Positions 34,966 through 43,438 are shown, counted from the stretch's first letter. The stretch: 64,000 nucleotides of DNA from VBDM01 sp964430565 (GCA_964430565.1 CAYSFD010000024.1:1-64000), one strand, 5' to 3'. Translations and numbers: made by a program. The notes: generated by a model not told the origin, from the sequence alone.

Positions 34966-35460
34966 TCACCTCTTTCGCGCAGGGTGTCCCGGGTTGCGTC
35001 TGCGCGTCGCTGCGGTCTTGCGCGTGCGTTTTCTCGGCACGTAACCGATCGCCTCTACCTCGAGCCCGCAGTCCATCGGGGTGCGCCCTGCCTGGATACG
35101 CGTCCTGGCGGGCAGCGTCTCGCGGCTCGTGAAATACGTGCGGTAGATTCGGTCGAATTCCTCGGAGTCGCGCTGATCGCGTAGCCACACGATGACCTTC
35201 AGCAGGCAATCCATGTTCGAGCCGGCCGCCTCCGCGAGTTTCTTCAGGTTGTCCATCACCAGGCGCACCTGTTCGGCGAAGGGCGGATTCGGAAAGGGCG
35301 GGACAGGACGCCCCTGCTCGCGGGCTTCGCGCACCCGCTTGGAGAATTCCTCGTCGAAGGGCGGCAGACCTGAGATGAAAATCAGCTCGCCATGGCGCAC
35401 GCACAGATTGAACGGCGCGTTGGTTGACGGCAGGCCGGCGTCGTAGTTGCGTTTTTCCAA
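34966..35460 (-). CDS. RidA/YjgF/UK114-family protein
   Basis: 164 residues: the trimeric chorismate-mutase-like fold of RidA (FISGLPPFDEE, QVRLVMDNLKKLAEAAGSNMDCLLKVIVWLRD, and PARTRIQAGRTPMDCGLEVEAIGY). True RidA deaminates reactive enamine/imine intermediates; it uses a conserved Arg, which may be the Arg in PARTRIQ. It is longer than the usual 130 residues because of an insertion (KRVREAREQGRPVPPFPNPP) and a basic tail. Such inserts mark Rid subgroups other than RidA, so enamine deamination is probable but not certain. It begins 59 bases after the kinase stop. Confidence 0.88.
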   Translation of the reverse strand: MEKRNYDAGLPSTNAPFNLCVRHGELIFISGLPPFDEEFSKRVREAREQGRPVPPFPNPPFAEQVRLVMDNLKKLAEAAGSNMDCLLKVIVWLRDQRDSEEFDRIYRTYFTSRETLPARTRIQAGRTPMDCGLEVEAIGYVPRKRTRKTAATRRRNPGHPARKR

Positions 35461-35519
35461 GAGGTCGTTTCGGATCTATCGTTCGCCTACATCTTTCAAC
35501 GGCCTGCCAGCCCATCCCT

Positions 35520-37553
35520 TCAGAAAGTCGGGACAACTACAGAGGAGGGCTTTCGTGCTTCTGCATCTTTTTTACGCTTTTCGCGCTTTTCCGCTTCCAG
35601 CCGTGTTTTCGCAAGCCTTTCGTCAGCTACACGCTTTTCCTCTTCCAGGCGGGCCAATCGCCTGCGCGCCGGTTCCGCGTTCTGGCCATTCGGATACCGA
35701 CTCAGGTACTTCTGAAAATCGGCGGGGTCGCGGCTCGCTTTGATCGACTCCCAGAACGACGGTTCCGCAGCGAGCTTCGCCGCGGCTTCTGCGTCGCGTT
35801 GCGCTCTCGCTTCAGCCTCACGTTGCGCTTTCGCTTCAGCCTCGCGTTGTGCCTTTGCCGGCGCTTCGCGCTGGGCTCGCGCCTCCGCTTCGCGTTGGGC
35901 CCGCGCCTCGGCCTCGCGCTGTGCCTTTAGGTCCGTATCGCGTTTTGTCTGCAACTTGGCCGCGCCTTTCGCCTTGAACTCGGCTTCGCGCCTCGCCTGT
36001 GCCTCGGATTCGCGCTTCACCTGCGCCTCGGCCTCGCGCTTTGCCTTTTCGGCGGCATCGCGCTTTGCATTATCCTCCGCCTCGCTGGACTCACGCGTCG
36101 CCGGGGGTGATGCCAGTTCCGCAGGCTTGGCGGGTGCGACGACCGGCGCAGGTAGCGTCGCTTTGGGAGCTGTCGCAACCGCGGGCTGTGGGCTCCGGTT
36201 TATCACGAAATAGGCGACTGCCCCGGCAACAACCAGCGCCCCGAGCACGCCAGGCACGAGCAGCGACGTCCTTTTTCCGGCCGGCGCAGGGGAGGAAGTA
36301 TCTGCAAGCTTGACCGTTTTGTCGGTCCCGGTTCGCGTGCTTTCATCGGGTGGGCGCCTGGCTTTCCCCTCGTCCTCGACGCGTGGACGCAGAAGCCGCG
36401 TCCTGTCGGTTCCATCCATGGTGCGAGCGCCGCTGTCTTCGCTTCCGGCTGGAAGAGGCAAACCGCGCAGCTTCGCGATCTTGCGCATGGCGAGGGACGC
36501 ATAGACGCCTTGCGGAAACTGCCTCACATAGAGGTCAAAGTCGTTCGCGTCGCCGCCGTCTTTAATCGACCGCCAGAACTCCAGTTCCATTTCACCGGAT
36601 TGCATCGCCTGCGAGGGTTGGGTCTGATTCGAAGGGACGACCACGGTGGCCGCAGGTTGTGTCTGGTGCGACGGGACGAGCACAGTGGCCGCAGGTTCTT
36701 CTTGTACCGCGGCTTTCCCTTCCGAGGCGCGCCGGAGCGCGCGCGCGAATTCCCGTGCGGTCTGAAAACGAGTGTCAGGGTTCTTCGCCAGCGCCTTTGC
36801 TACTACCCGATCGAACTCCGGCGACACCGCCACATTGAGCGAGGATGGCGTTGGAGGTTCTTCCTGGATGATTTTCTTTGCGACTGTCCAGGCGCCCTCC
36901 CCCGCGAATGGCTTCTGGCCGGTCAGGAATTGGTACAGGATTATTCCCGCCGAAAAAATGTCGGTGCGCCGGTCGACACGCTGGCCCTGGATCTGTTCGG
37001 GCGACATGTACGCGGGAGTCCCGACCATGGTGCCCGCCTGGGTGCGCTCGACGCTGGTTTTGTCCGAATCGGTAAGGCGCGCCACGCCAAAGTCGGCCAG
37101 CTTGGCCCGGCCCTGGCTGTCCAGCATCACGTTGGCGGGCTTGATGTCGCGGTGGATGACTCCAGCTTCGTGCGCAAAGTCGAGCGCATCCAGCAGCTCG
37201 CACATGACGCGCACGCATTCCTTTCGATCGATGAGCTGGTTTCCGGCCAGCGACGACTTCAGATCGGTGCCTTTAATGAACTCCATCACGAGGAAGGCGA
37301 CGCCGGCTTCCTCGCCGAAGTCATACACCTGGACGATGTTCGGGTGATTGAGCCGCGCAACCGCATGCGCCTCGCGCACGAAGCGCATCGAGAAATCTTT
37401 CGCGGTGTCCTCGTCGAGCTGGTTAACCAGAATTGTCTTGATCGCCACCTTGCGGTGGAGCTTCGGATCGAGCGCTTCATAGACGATGCCCATCGCCCCC
37501 TTGCCGAGGACGCGCTCGAGCTTGTAGCGACCGAGGGTCTGAGGTCCGGCCAT
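35520..37553 (-). CDS. transmembrane eukaryotic-like Ser/Thr protein kinase
   Basis: 677 residues. The Hanks-type kinase domain spans residues 1-270 with GKGAMGIVYE (P-loop), VAIK (Lys39), HRDIKPAN (Asp136) and DFG (154-156); all catalytic residues are intact. After a Ser/Thr/Pro linker comes one transmembrane helix (about 426-446, LLVPGVLGALVVAGAVAYFV), then a long charged coiled coil of AREAEAKAQ-like repeats. A 35-residue motif of the form FWxSIKxxxDxxDFxxYxxxxPxG occurs twice, before the membrane segment (about 325) and near the C terminus (about 600). It therefore signals from the periplasmic or envelope side inward. It is upstream of ridA on the same strand. Confidence 0.93.
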   Translation of the reverse strand: MAGPQTLGRYKLERVLGKGAMGIVYEALDPKLHRKVAIKTILVNQLDEDTAKDFSMRFVREAHAVARLNHPNIVQVYDFGEEAGVAFLVMEFIKGTDLKSSLAGNQLIDRKECVRVMCELLDALDFAHEAGVIHRDIKPANVMLDSQGRAKLADFGVARLTDSDKTSVERTQAGTMVGTPAYMSPEQIQGQRVDRRTDIFSAGIILYQFLTGQKPFAGEGAWTVAKKIIQEEPPTPSSLNVAVSPEFDRVVAKALAKNPDTRFQTAREFARALRRASEGKAAVQEEPAATVLVPSHQTQPAATVVVPSNQTQPSQAMQSGEMELEFWRSIKDGGDANDFDLYVRQFPQGVYASLAMRKIAKLRGLPLPAGSEDSGARTMDGTDRTRLLRPRVEDEGKARRPPDESTRTGTDKTVKLADTSSPAPAGKRTSLLVPGVLGALVVAGAVAYFVINRSPQPAVATAPKATLPAPVVAPAKPAELASPPATRESSEAEDNAKRDAAEKAKREAEAQVKRESEAQARREAEFKAKGAAKLQTKRDTDLKAQREAEARAQREAEARAQREAPAKAQREAEAKAQREAEARAQRDAEAAAKLAAEPSFWESIKASRDPADFQKYLSRYPNGQNAEPARRRLARLEEEKRVADERLAKTRLEAEKREKRKKDAEARKPSSVVVPTF

Positions 37554-37834
37554 TGGGTGTCCCTAATCCGAAACGCGAACGCCGGCCAAGCCCGGCGTGA
37601 ACGGCGTTGGCCGGAACTCGGCAGTCGAACTCCCCTGGCACGCACGCGGATTTATCAGGGCGCCAGCACGCCAAGTCATTGAGGCAATGACAAATTCAAT
37701 CATGGTGCACGGTTTTTTTCCCAGTCTCGCATTATCTTGTTCCCTGCGCTGCAACGCAAGTGGACTGCCAGATGCTTGGGTAGAGCACTCCGCGCGGGCA
37801 GAACTTTCGAACCGATGCCGACGGAGGTAGTTTC

Positions 37835-38797
37835 GTGCCGTTTGCCAGCAGCGAGTCGATTGCCTACGATGTTGTCATGCACGTCGATCCTGCGCGCCGA
37901 GACTTCCTTCGGACCAGCGCGGGTGCTTTAGGGATTCTGCTCATGCCCCCCGAAACATTGGGCGCGAACGACCCGCTTGCGCGGACCATTCCGAAGACCG
38001 GCGAATCGATCCCGCCGGTCGGACTGGGCACCTGGCAGGTGTTTGATGTCGCGACCGACGCGGGCGAGACGGCGCAGGCCAGAGAGACCCTCAAGACCTT
38101 CGTCGATCTTGGAGGCCGCGTCGTGGACAGCTCGCCGATGTACGGCTCCTCCGAATCGGTGACCGGCCGGCTGGCGGCAGAGCTCGGCGTACCGGGGAAG
38201 CTTTTCCTCGCCACCAAGGTCTGGACGAGCGGACGTCAGGCGGGACAACGGCAGATGGAGGACTCGATGAAAAAGCTGCGCGTCGAACGCCTCGATCTGA
38301 TGCAGGTGCACAACCTGGTTGACGTGCAAACGCATCTTGCGACCCTGCGCGAGTGGAAGAAAACCGGCCGACTCCGTTACCTCGGCGTGACCCACTATCA
38401 CGCCGGAGCGCACGCAGATTTGGAGAAAATCATCAGACCGGGAGACATCGACTTCGTCCAGGTGAACTACTCCCTCGCCGAGCCCGAGGCCGGCCAGCGC
38501 CTGCTTGCCGCCGCCGCCGACAGCCGCACTGCGGTGATCGTCAACCGGCCTTTCGCGGAAGGGACGATGTTCCGCCGCGTCAGAGACAAGCCTCTGCCCG
38601 AGTGGGCGAGGGAAATCGGCTGCGCCAGTTGGGCGCAGTACTTCCTCAAGTGGATCCTCGCGCATCCGGCTGTAACCTGTGCGATTCCGGGCACGCGCAA
38701 CCCCAAGCACGTTGCCGACAACCTCGGAGCAGCCAAAGGCTTTCTCCCGGACGAGGCAACGCGACGCAGGATGGCGAGTTACTTCGATTCGCTCTGA
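37835..38797 (+). CDS. Tat-exported aldo/keto reductase
   Basis: 320 residues. The start is GTG at 37835 with GGAGG seven bases upstream. The N terminus carries a Tat motif, ARRDFLRTSAG at residues 20-30, so the folded enzyme should be exported. The aldo/keto-reductase TIM barrel follows, with catalytic Asp and Tyr in VVDSSPMYGSSE, Lys in ATKVWT and His in MQVHNLVD; the NADPH-binding end is PGTRNPKHVADNLGAA. Periplasmic NADPH is not expected, so either the cofactor is carried with it or the enzyme works with another donor. The MFS gene follows 23 bases later. Confidence 0.88.
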   Translation: MPFASSESIAYDVVMHVDPARRDFLRTSAGALGILLMPPETLGANDPLARTIPKTGESIPPVGLGTWQVFDVATDAGETAQARETLKTFVDLGGRVVDSSPMYGSSESVTGRLAAELGVPGKLFLATKVWTSGRQAGQRQMEDSMKKLRVERLDLMQVHNLVDVQTHLATLREWKKTGRLRYLGVTHYHAGAHADLEKIIRPGDIDFVQVNYSLAEPEAGQRLLAAAADSRTAVIVNRPFAEGTMFRRVRDKPLPEWAREIGCASWAQYFLKWILAHPAVTCAIPGTRNPKHVADNLGAAKGFLPDEATRRRMASYFDSL

Positions 38798-38820
38798 CTT
38801 GCGGTTCTGAGACACCCCAC

Positions 38821-39957
38821 GTGCGCACTCTCTATTTCCTTATCTTTGTCACGCTGCTGAACCACACGGCTTTTGTCGGGACTCGGGTGGCGATGTCGCT
38901 CTACGCTATTCACCTGGACGCGACGCCGTTCACCATCGGCGTGCTCATGGCTCTTTACGCACTACTGCCTATGCTATTCGCCGTCGCCATGGGACGCCTT
39001 AGCGACCGCATCGGCTCGCGCGCCCCGATGCTGGTCGGATCGGTCGCGCTCGCAGCCAGCGCGCTTGTTCCTTACCTGTGGCCTGGCCTGGGCGCGCTCT
39101 ATGTCGCGAGCGCGCTGATCGGATCGAGCTTCATGACTTACCACGTCGCCTACCAGAACATGGTCGGCTACATCGGCAGGCCCGAAGATCGCCCGATGAA
39201 CTTCAGCATGGTCGCGCTGGGATTCTCGATTTCCGGTTTCACCGGACCGATGATCGCCGGATTCGGCATCGATGCATTCGGCCACGCCACCACCTTCGCG
39301 ATCTTCGCCGTGTTTCCACTGCTGCCGGTCGCGGTGCTCGGCCTCAAGGCGCTGCGCTTTCCGCCACCTCACGCGCACGGAGCGCCGCCCGAGCCAGGCC
39401 GCTCTATCGCCGACCTGCTGCGCCATCGTGGGCTGCGGCCCATTTTCATTACGAGCAGCCTGCTGGCTTCCGCGTGGGACATGTTTACCTTCGCGATTCC
39501 TATTTACGGATCGAGCATCGGACTCTCGGCGTCGACTATCGGGCTTGTGCTCGGTTCGTTCTCGGTGGCGACTTTCGTCATCCGCGGCTTGCTGCCGGCA
39601 ATATCCCGGCGGCTGACCGCATGGCCGCTGCTGACGGTGTCGTTGGCAACAGCATCCGCGGCTTTCCTTCTGTTTCCGCTGCTCGAGCGGGCAGACCTCT
39701 TGATGGCGCTTGCATTCATGCTGGGTCTTGGGCTCGGCATGTCCCAGCCGATGGTCATGTCGCTGCTTCACAACGCAGCACCGCCCGGCCGGGCCGGCGA
39801 GGCGGTAGGCGTACGCATGAGCATCGTCAATCTGAGCCAGACGAGCATGCCGCTCCTGTTCGGCGCGCTCGGCACCGCGCTCGGTATGGCGCCGGTATTC
39901 TGGGCGACGGCGCTGCTGCTCTGCGCCGGAAGCTACTACGCGCGCCGCCGCGCGTAG
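38821..39957 (+). CDS. MFS transporter
   Basis: 378 residues, start GTG at 38821, with about eleven or twelve hydrophobic helices. The family signature GRLSDRIGSRAPMLVG between helices 2 and 3 (D-R-x-G-x-R) is clear, and a weaker copy follows in the second half. It lies 23 bases after the aldo/keto reductase and 9 bases before pdxH, so the three may share a transcript. Substrate unknown; the sequence is of the sugar-efflux or drug-efflux-like general type. The larger open frame starting at 38353 is an accident of the overlapping reductase gene. Confidence 0.88.
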   Translation: MRTLYFLIFVTLLNHTAFVGTRVAMSLYAIHLDATPFTIGVLMALYALLPMLFAVAMGRLSDRIGSRAPMLVGSVALAASALVPYLWPGLGALYVASALIGSSFMTYHVAYQNMVGYIGRPEDRPMNFSMVALGFSISGFTGPMIAGFGIDAFGHATTFAIFAVFPLLPVAVLGLKALRFPPPHAHGAPPEPGRSIADLLRHRGLRPIFITSSLLASAWDMFTFAIPIYGSSIGLSASTIGLVLGSFSVATFVIRGLLPAISRRLTAWPLLTVSLATASAAFLLFPLLERADLLMALAFMLGLGLGMSQPMVMSLLHNAAPPGRAGEAVGVRMSIVNLSQTSMPLLFGALGTALGMAPVFWATALLLCAGSYYARRRA

Positions 39958-39966
39958 AATTACCCC

Positions 39967-40599
39967 ATGGACCTCGCCGCCTTGCGCCAGGAATACATGC
40001 GTGCCGGCCTGCACGAAAGGGACTTGGCGCCGGATCCGTTCACGCAGTTCGGCAACTGGTTCGACGAGGCGCTGCAATCAGGAATCGCTTTGCCCAACGC
40101 GATGACGCTGGCGACTGCAACCAGGAAAGGACGCCCCTCGGCGCGCGCCGTACTGCTGAAAGGCTTCGACACGCTCGGCTTCGTCTTCTATACCCACACC
40201 CGCAGCCGCAAGGGCCGCGAGATCGAGGAAAACCCGCAGGCGATGCTGCTTTTCTGCTGGGAGGAACTGGAGCGCCAGGTGGGCATCGAGGGGCGCGTCG
40301 GGCAGGTGTCGGCTGCGGAATCCGACGAGTATTTCGCAGTCCGGCCCCTGGGGAGCCGCTTATCGGCGATCGTTTCGCCGCAGAGCGAGCCTGTGGTCAG
40401 CCGGGAGGTGCTCGAAACCGCGCTGGAGGAAGCGTCCAAGCGCTGGCGGGATGCGCCACCGCGCCCTGCGCAGTGGGGCGGCTACCGTCTCGTGCCTGAG
40501 CGATTCGAGTTTTGGCAGGGTCGCAGGGACCGCCTCCATGACAGGCTCTGCTACCGCAGCGCTGGAGGCGCCTGGAAAATCGAACGGCTGGCGCCTTGA
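39967..40599 (+). CDS. pdxH: pyridoxamine 5'-phosphate oxidase
   Basis: 210 residues, the normal PdxH length. It oxidises pyridoxine or pyridoxamine 5'-phosphate to pyridoxal 5'-phosphate using FMN and oxygen. Landmarks: AMTLATATRKGRPSARAVLLKGFD (FMN site), FYTHTRSRKGREIEENP, and the C-terminal WGGYRLVPERFEFWQGRRDRLHDR with the conserved Arg-Arg-His substrate residues, ending ...WKIERLAP as in E. coli PdxH. It follows the MFS stop by nine bases. Confidence 0.97.
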   Translation: MDLAALRQEYMRAGLHERDLAPDPFTQFGNWFDEALQSGIALPNAMTLATATRKGRPSARAVLLKGFDTLGFVFYTHTRSRKGREIEENPQAMLLFCWEELERQVGIEGRVGQVSAAESDEYFAVRPLGSRLSAIVSPQSEPVVSREVLETALEEASKRWRDAPPRPAQWGGYRLVPERFEFWQGRRDRLHDRLCYRSAGGAWKIERLAP

Positions 40600-40674
40600 G
40601 GGCCACCAGCCGTATCGTTAGGGAAGGGCGACGGCTTGGAGGCGGCGCCCGGCCCAAAGAGCTTGATAACCTGT

Positions 40675-41082
40675 TTAGAGCTTAGCGACGGTCTGCTTCC
40701 GGAATTCCGCCGCCGTGTAGGTCGCCGGCAGGTCGCCAAGCCCGCTGTCCAGCGATTCACCCATCACACGGTAGTCCGTTTTCGGCTGGAATTCCGCAGC
40801 CATGTAGGTTGAGGGCAGCTCGCCCAAGCCGCTGTCCAGCTTCTGGCCGATGACGTGCGGTTGGAATTCGGCAGCCGTGTAGCTGGCTGACAGGTCGCCC
40901 AGGCCACTGTCCAGCTTCTGGCCGACGACGTGCGGTTGGAATTCGGCAGCCGTGTAGCTGGCCCGCAGTTCGCCCAAGCCGCTGTCGAGCTTCTCGCCCA
41001 AGACGCCGGCCGAACTGAATGTCACGGGTGCGAACAGCATCGCCACCATCGAAGCCAATGTCAGAACTTTGCGTGTGGTCAT
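40675..41082 (-). CDS. exported protein of four 25-residue tandem repeats
   Basis: 135 residues. A Sec signal peptide (MTTRKVLTLASMVAMLF, cleaved near FSSAG) is followed by four units of the pattern V-x-G-x-K-L-D-S-G-L-G-(E/D)-L-x-x-x-Y-T-A-A-E-F-Q-P-H. Units 1 and 2 are 25 residues and nearly identical; unit 3 has a four-residue insertion (KTDY) and unit 4 ends with basic residues. Single-copy versions of the KLDSGLGxL motif occur in other betaproteobacterial exported proteins as I recall, but no function is known. GAGAGGAG lies upstream of the ATG. Its start is far from any other gene on this strand, so it probably has its own promoter. Confidence 0.82.
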   Translation of the reverse strand: MTTRKVLTLASMVAMLFAPVTFSSAGVLGEKLDSGLGELRASYTAAEFQPHVVGQKLDSGLGDLSASYTAAEFQPHVIGQKLDSGLGELPSTYMAAEFQPKTDYRVMGESLDSGLGDLPATYTAAEFRKQTVAKL

Positions 41083-41279
41083 CGTAGTCTCCTCTCGTTG
41101 TCGGTTGATCCTGTTGGGAGGGCGACACCATCGACTGCTCGCCGCCACTCCCTTCCTAGCTTCCTCTTGCCGATATATGAGCAAGACAGATGCCAGGAAA
41201 AGCGTGAACTATTACCGGCCTGTTGATACGATCGCCATGGGCCTGTTTACGACCAACTTTGAGTTTCGCCCACGCCGCA

Positions 41280-41524
41280 ATGACCCGGATCACTCGGCTC
41301 GACCGGAGCAAAGTCGCCGCCTCGCTGTGGTCCTTCGCCTGCTTCTTCTGCTTGCTCTGCGGCTACTACATCCTGCGGCCCCGCTGCGCGACGAGATGGG
41401 CGTTCAGCGCGGCGTGGCGAACCTTCCCCGGCTCTTCTCGGTGACCTTTGCGACGATGCTCCTCACGGTACCCGTCTTCGGCTTTGCCGCAGCGCGGCTG
41501 CCGCGGCGGCGGCTGGTGCCCTAG
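41280..41524 (+). pseudogene. truncated, frameshifted ADP/ATP-translocase-like (NTP/NDP exchange) transporter
   Basis: From the ATG at 41280 the frame reads like the N terminus of bacterial NTP/NDP-exchange or MFS-like transporters (DRSKVAASLW, then FFCLLCGYYILRP). At about 41377-41384 the frame shifts: continuing in another frame gives RDEMGVQRGVANLP, then TFATMLLTVPVFGFAAARLP and RRRLVP and a stop at 41524. Family proteins run on for about 350 more residues. So there is both a frameshift (net two extra or one missing base) and a 3' truncation. It lies directly against the dgkA stop. Confidence 0.7.
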
Positions 41525-41529
41525 AGGGG

Positions 41530-41901
41530 TCAATCAAGCAGGATCAGAAGCCAAACCACCCCGACGTTGACCAGGCTCAAGAACACCGCGGCGCTACCGA
41601 TATCTTTGGCACGCTGGGCCAAGGGATGCTCTTCCAGGGATATTCGGTCAACCGTCGCTTCGAGCGCCGAATTGAGCAACTCGACGATCAGCACCAGCAG
41701 CACGCTGGCGACCATCAGGGCCCTGGAGGCGCCGCTGACGGGGAAGAAGAACACCGACGGGATCATTACCAGCGCGAGGACCACCTCCAGCCGGAAGGCC
41801 TCCTCGTGCCGGAAAGCGGCCGCGAGACCCCAAAGGGTGAAGCGAGTCGCATTGAGCAGGCGTCGCACCCCGCGCACGCCTTTGAACGGGCTTTCTTGCA
41901 T
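41530..41901 (-). CDS. dgkA: diacylglycerol kinase
   Basis: 123 residues, the size of the E. coli trimeric integral-membrane DgkA. It phosphorylates diacylglycerol back to phosphatidate for phospholipid turnover. Three transmembrane helices are visible, and the catalytic block VELLNSALEATVDRI followed by RAKDIGSAAV carries the conserved Glu, Asn, Glu and Asp. GGGAG precedes the ATG. Its 3' end nearly touches the pseudogene. Confidence 0.95.
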   Translation of the reverse strand: MQESPFKGVRGVRRLLNATRFTLWGLAAAFRHEEAFRLEVVLALVMIPSVFFFPVSGASRALMVASVLLVLIVELLNSALEATVDRISLEEHPLAQRAKDIGSAAVFLSLVNVGVVWLLILLD

Positions 41902-42513
41902 CGCTTTCGCTCCCTCTCATGTTGCAGGACGGCGACCAACGCGGCACTCCACTCACTTCCCCGGGGTGGGGCCACACTTTGGTCTGGACTCTGTGGCGCG
42001 GTGCCACGCAACGGAGCGGGTGCCACGGACCGCCTAGACCGACGAATCCGGTAGACCGGATCGGAACGCGTGCATGACAGCCGTAGGGACCACGGGCGCG
42101 TTCATTCTAGTCGTTCCTCAGGACCCGCAGGCGTTGCTTCAAGAGTATTGCGGCCGATCCCGACAAATCCTTTCGCTCCTTTGCCCCGCGCCCAGCCTCC
42201 GGCGAGCGCTCGAAAGAACGACGCGATCGTTGCGCGCGATTTTTAAAATTTGCGCGGGCAAAGAAATGATCGCGGTGCTCCGCTCAACGAGCAAATAGCT
42301 CTTGCTGCTTTTCTCATAATGTGTAATTCTCCTGAAATATTTTTCGCAGATTGCAACATATTGAAGACAAATTTTTCTTCCAGGCCGCTCGCTCCGCTTG
42401 TCGAGAGGCGAAAGGATTCGGTGCGTCGGGGTTCATTCCGGCAATCGAATAGTCCGTCGCAATACGGACGGGCTTCGTGCTTTGCTTCCTTTAACCTTTG
42501 ATGGAGGCCAGTG
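41902..42513. other. gene-poor stretch upstream of dgkA
   Basis: Short open frames here (including 42074-42298 on the plus strand) lack ribosome-binding sites and recognisable protein character. Visible structure: a 16-base inverted repeat at 42046-42061 (ATCCGGT-AG-ACCGGAT, perfect), a direct repeat GGTGCCACG around 41999-42027, and a clearly AT-richer block at about 42240-42400. This may hold promoters for the flanking genes; I see no known RNA. Confidence 0.5.
42046..42061. repeat. perfect 16-base inverted repeat
   Basis: ATCCGGT-AG-ACCGGAT, 7-bp arms around a 2-base centre. It resembles a binding site for a dimeric regulator, but no adjacent regulator gene exists to suggest which. Confidence 0.45.
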
Positions 42514-42561
42514 ATGGCAAAGAAGAGAAAAGCCAAGAAAGCTGCGAAGAAAAAGAAGTAG
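42514..42561 (+). CDS. 15-residue Lys/Ala-rich micro-ORF
   Basis: Codes for MAKKRKAKKAAKKKK and a TAG stop. TGGAGG lies 7-8 bases before the ATG, an excellent ribosome-binding site. Ten of fifteen residues are basic, like the tails of histone H1-like or nucleoid-associated bacterial proteins. It has no similarity to its neighbours, and the region upstream (about 42240-42400) is the AT-richest nearby, so a promoter could lie there. It is a real ORF in sequence terms; whether it is expressed is unknown. Confidence 0.55.
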   Translation: MAKKRKAKKAAKKKK

Positions 42562-42892
42562 TTGAAAGATAGTTGGTAAGGAAACCCGCAGAAATTCGCC
42601 GGGAGCGGGAGATCGGCTAGGGAAGCTGCGACAAGCACGGCGGCGCCAATGAAGGAAGCGGCAGTTTCACCGCCGCCCGCAGAGGCAAAGCCTAGGGCAG
42701 TATCTGCCCTGATCTCAGCAGCATCTTGGCCCTTTCCGTCGAGCTTCGGCGCTGAGCGGGTTACGAGTGGACTGCGGTCAGTCTGGGGCTTCGCGCTCCG
42801 GACTGAACCGCAGACATTCGGTTGTAGTTTATCTAGGAGCGCCCCTTTGCCGACTCGGCATGCATCCAGGGGTTGACCGTTTTCCGACAGCC
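42562..42892. other. intergenic stretch with a long imperfect hairpin
   Basis: No supported gene. The frame 42649-42876 lacks a start site and has mixed composition. A long imperfect inverted repeat at 42772-42813 has arms CTGCGGT / ACCGCAG and AGTC / GACT around TGGGGCTTCGCGCTCCG. It is probably a decayed palindromic repeat or part of an RNA leader; nothing here distinguishes these. Confidence 0.45.
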
Positions 42893-43438
42893 CTACTTCT
42901 TGAGCTTTTCCAGAAAGTACTTCCGGAACTTCGCGACCTTCGGCCTGACAATGACGGCGCAGTAGGGTTGGGAGGGATTCCGCTGGAAGTATTCTTGGTG
43001 GTAGTTCTCCGCCACATAGAACTTTGAGGCCGGGACGACCTCGGTAACGATGGGGTCGTCGTAAATGTTTCCCCCATTCAAGTTTGCGATCACCTGTTCG
43101 GCCGCTGCCTGCTGCGCTGCGGAGTGGTAGAAGATCGCCGATCGGTATTGCGTGCCGAAGTCGTTTCCCTGACGGTCGAGCGTCGTCGGGTCGTGGATGA
43201 CGAAGAACACCTCGAGGATCTCTTTGAACGCAACGATCCTTGGGTCAAAACCGATCTGCACGACCTCGGCGTGGCCGCTCTGGCCCGAGCAGACATCCTC
43301 GTAGCTCGGGTTCTCGGTCTTTCCCCCCATGTAGCCCGACTCGACTGACTCCACGCCCTTCAGGTCGTCGTATACGGCTTCCAGGCACCAGAAGCAGCCT
43401 CCAGCGAGAGTGGCGAGTTCCTTGTCGTGGTTAGTCAT
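42893..43438 (-). CDS. msrA: peptide methionine sulfoxide reductase MsrA, cytoplasmic
   Basis: 181 residues. It reduces methionine-S-sulfoxide in proteins with thioredoxin as donor. The active-site motif GGCFWCLE (Cys near residue 15) is intact, followed by GYMGGKTENPSYEDVCSGQSGHAEVV and YHQEYFQ. No signal peptide, so it is cytoplasmic. The start has GAAGGAAAG upstream. A second, exported MsrA is encoded divergently 130 bases away. Confidence 0.96.
   Translation of the reverse strand: MTNHDKELATLAGGCFWCLEAVYDDLKGVESVESGYMGGKTENPSYEDVCSGQSGHAEVVQIGFDPRIVAFKEILEVFFVIHDPTTLDRQGNDFGTQYRSAIFYHSAAQQAAAEQVIANLNGGNIYDDPIVTEVVPASKFYVAENYHQEYFQRNPSQPYCAVIVRPKVAKFRKYFLEKLKK

Noticed and set aside
33515..35536. 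A single 673-codon reading frame across RidA and the LVIVD gene
   Set aside because: The first part is another frame of ridA; the LVIVD protein has its own signal peptide and ribosome-binding site at 34936.
38353..38820. Long N-terminal extension of the MFS transporter
   Set aside because: It overlaps the aldo/keto reductase in another frame; the GTG at 38821 starts the first membrane helix.
40675..41082. CRISPR-like direct repeats
   Set aside because: The 75-base periodicity is in frame and codes for protein repeats, with no unique spacers.
42074..42298. 74-codon plus-strand ORF
   Set aside because: No supported start signal and no similarity to anything recognised.
42649..42876. 75-codon plus-strand ORF
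   Set aside because: No ribosome-binding site, no recognisable composition, and it spans an inverted repeat.
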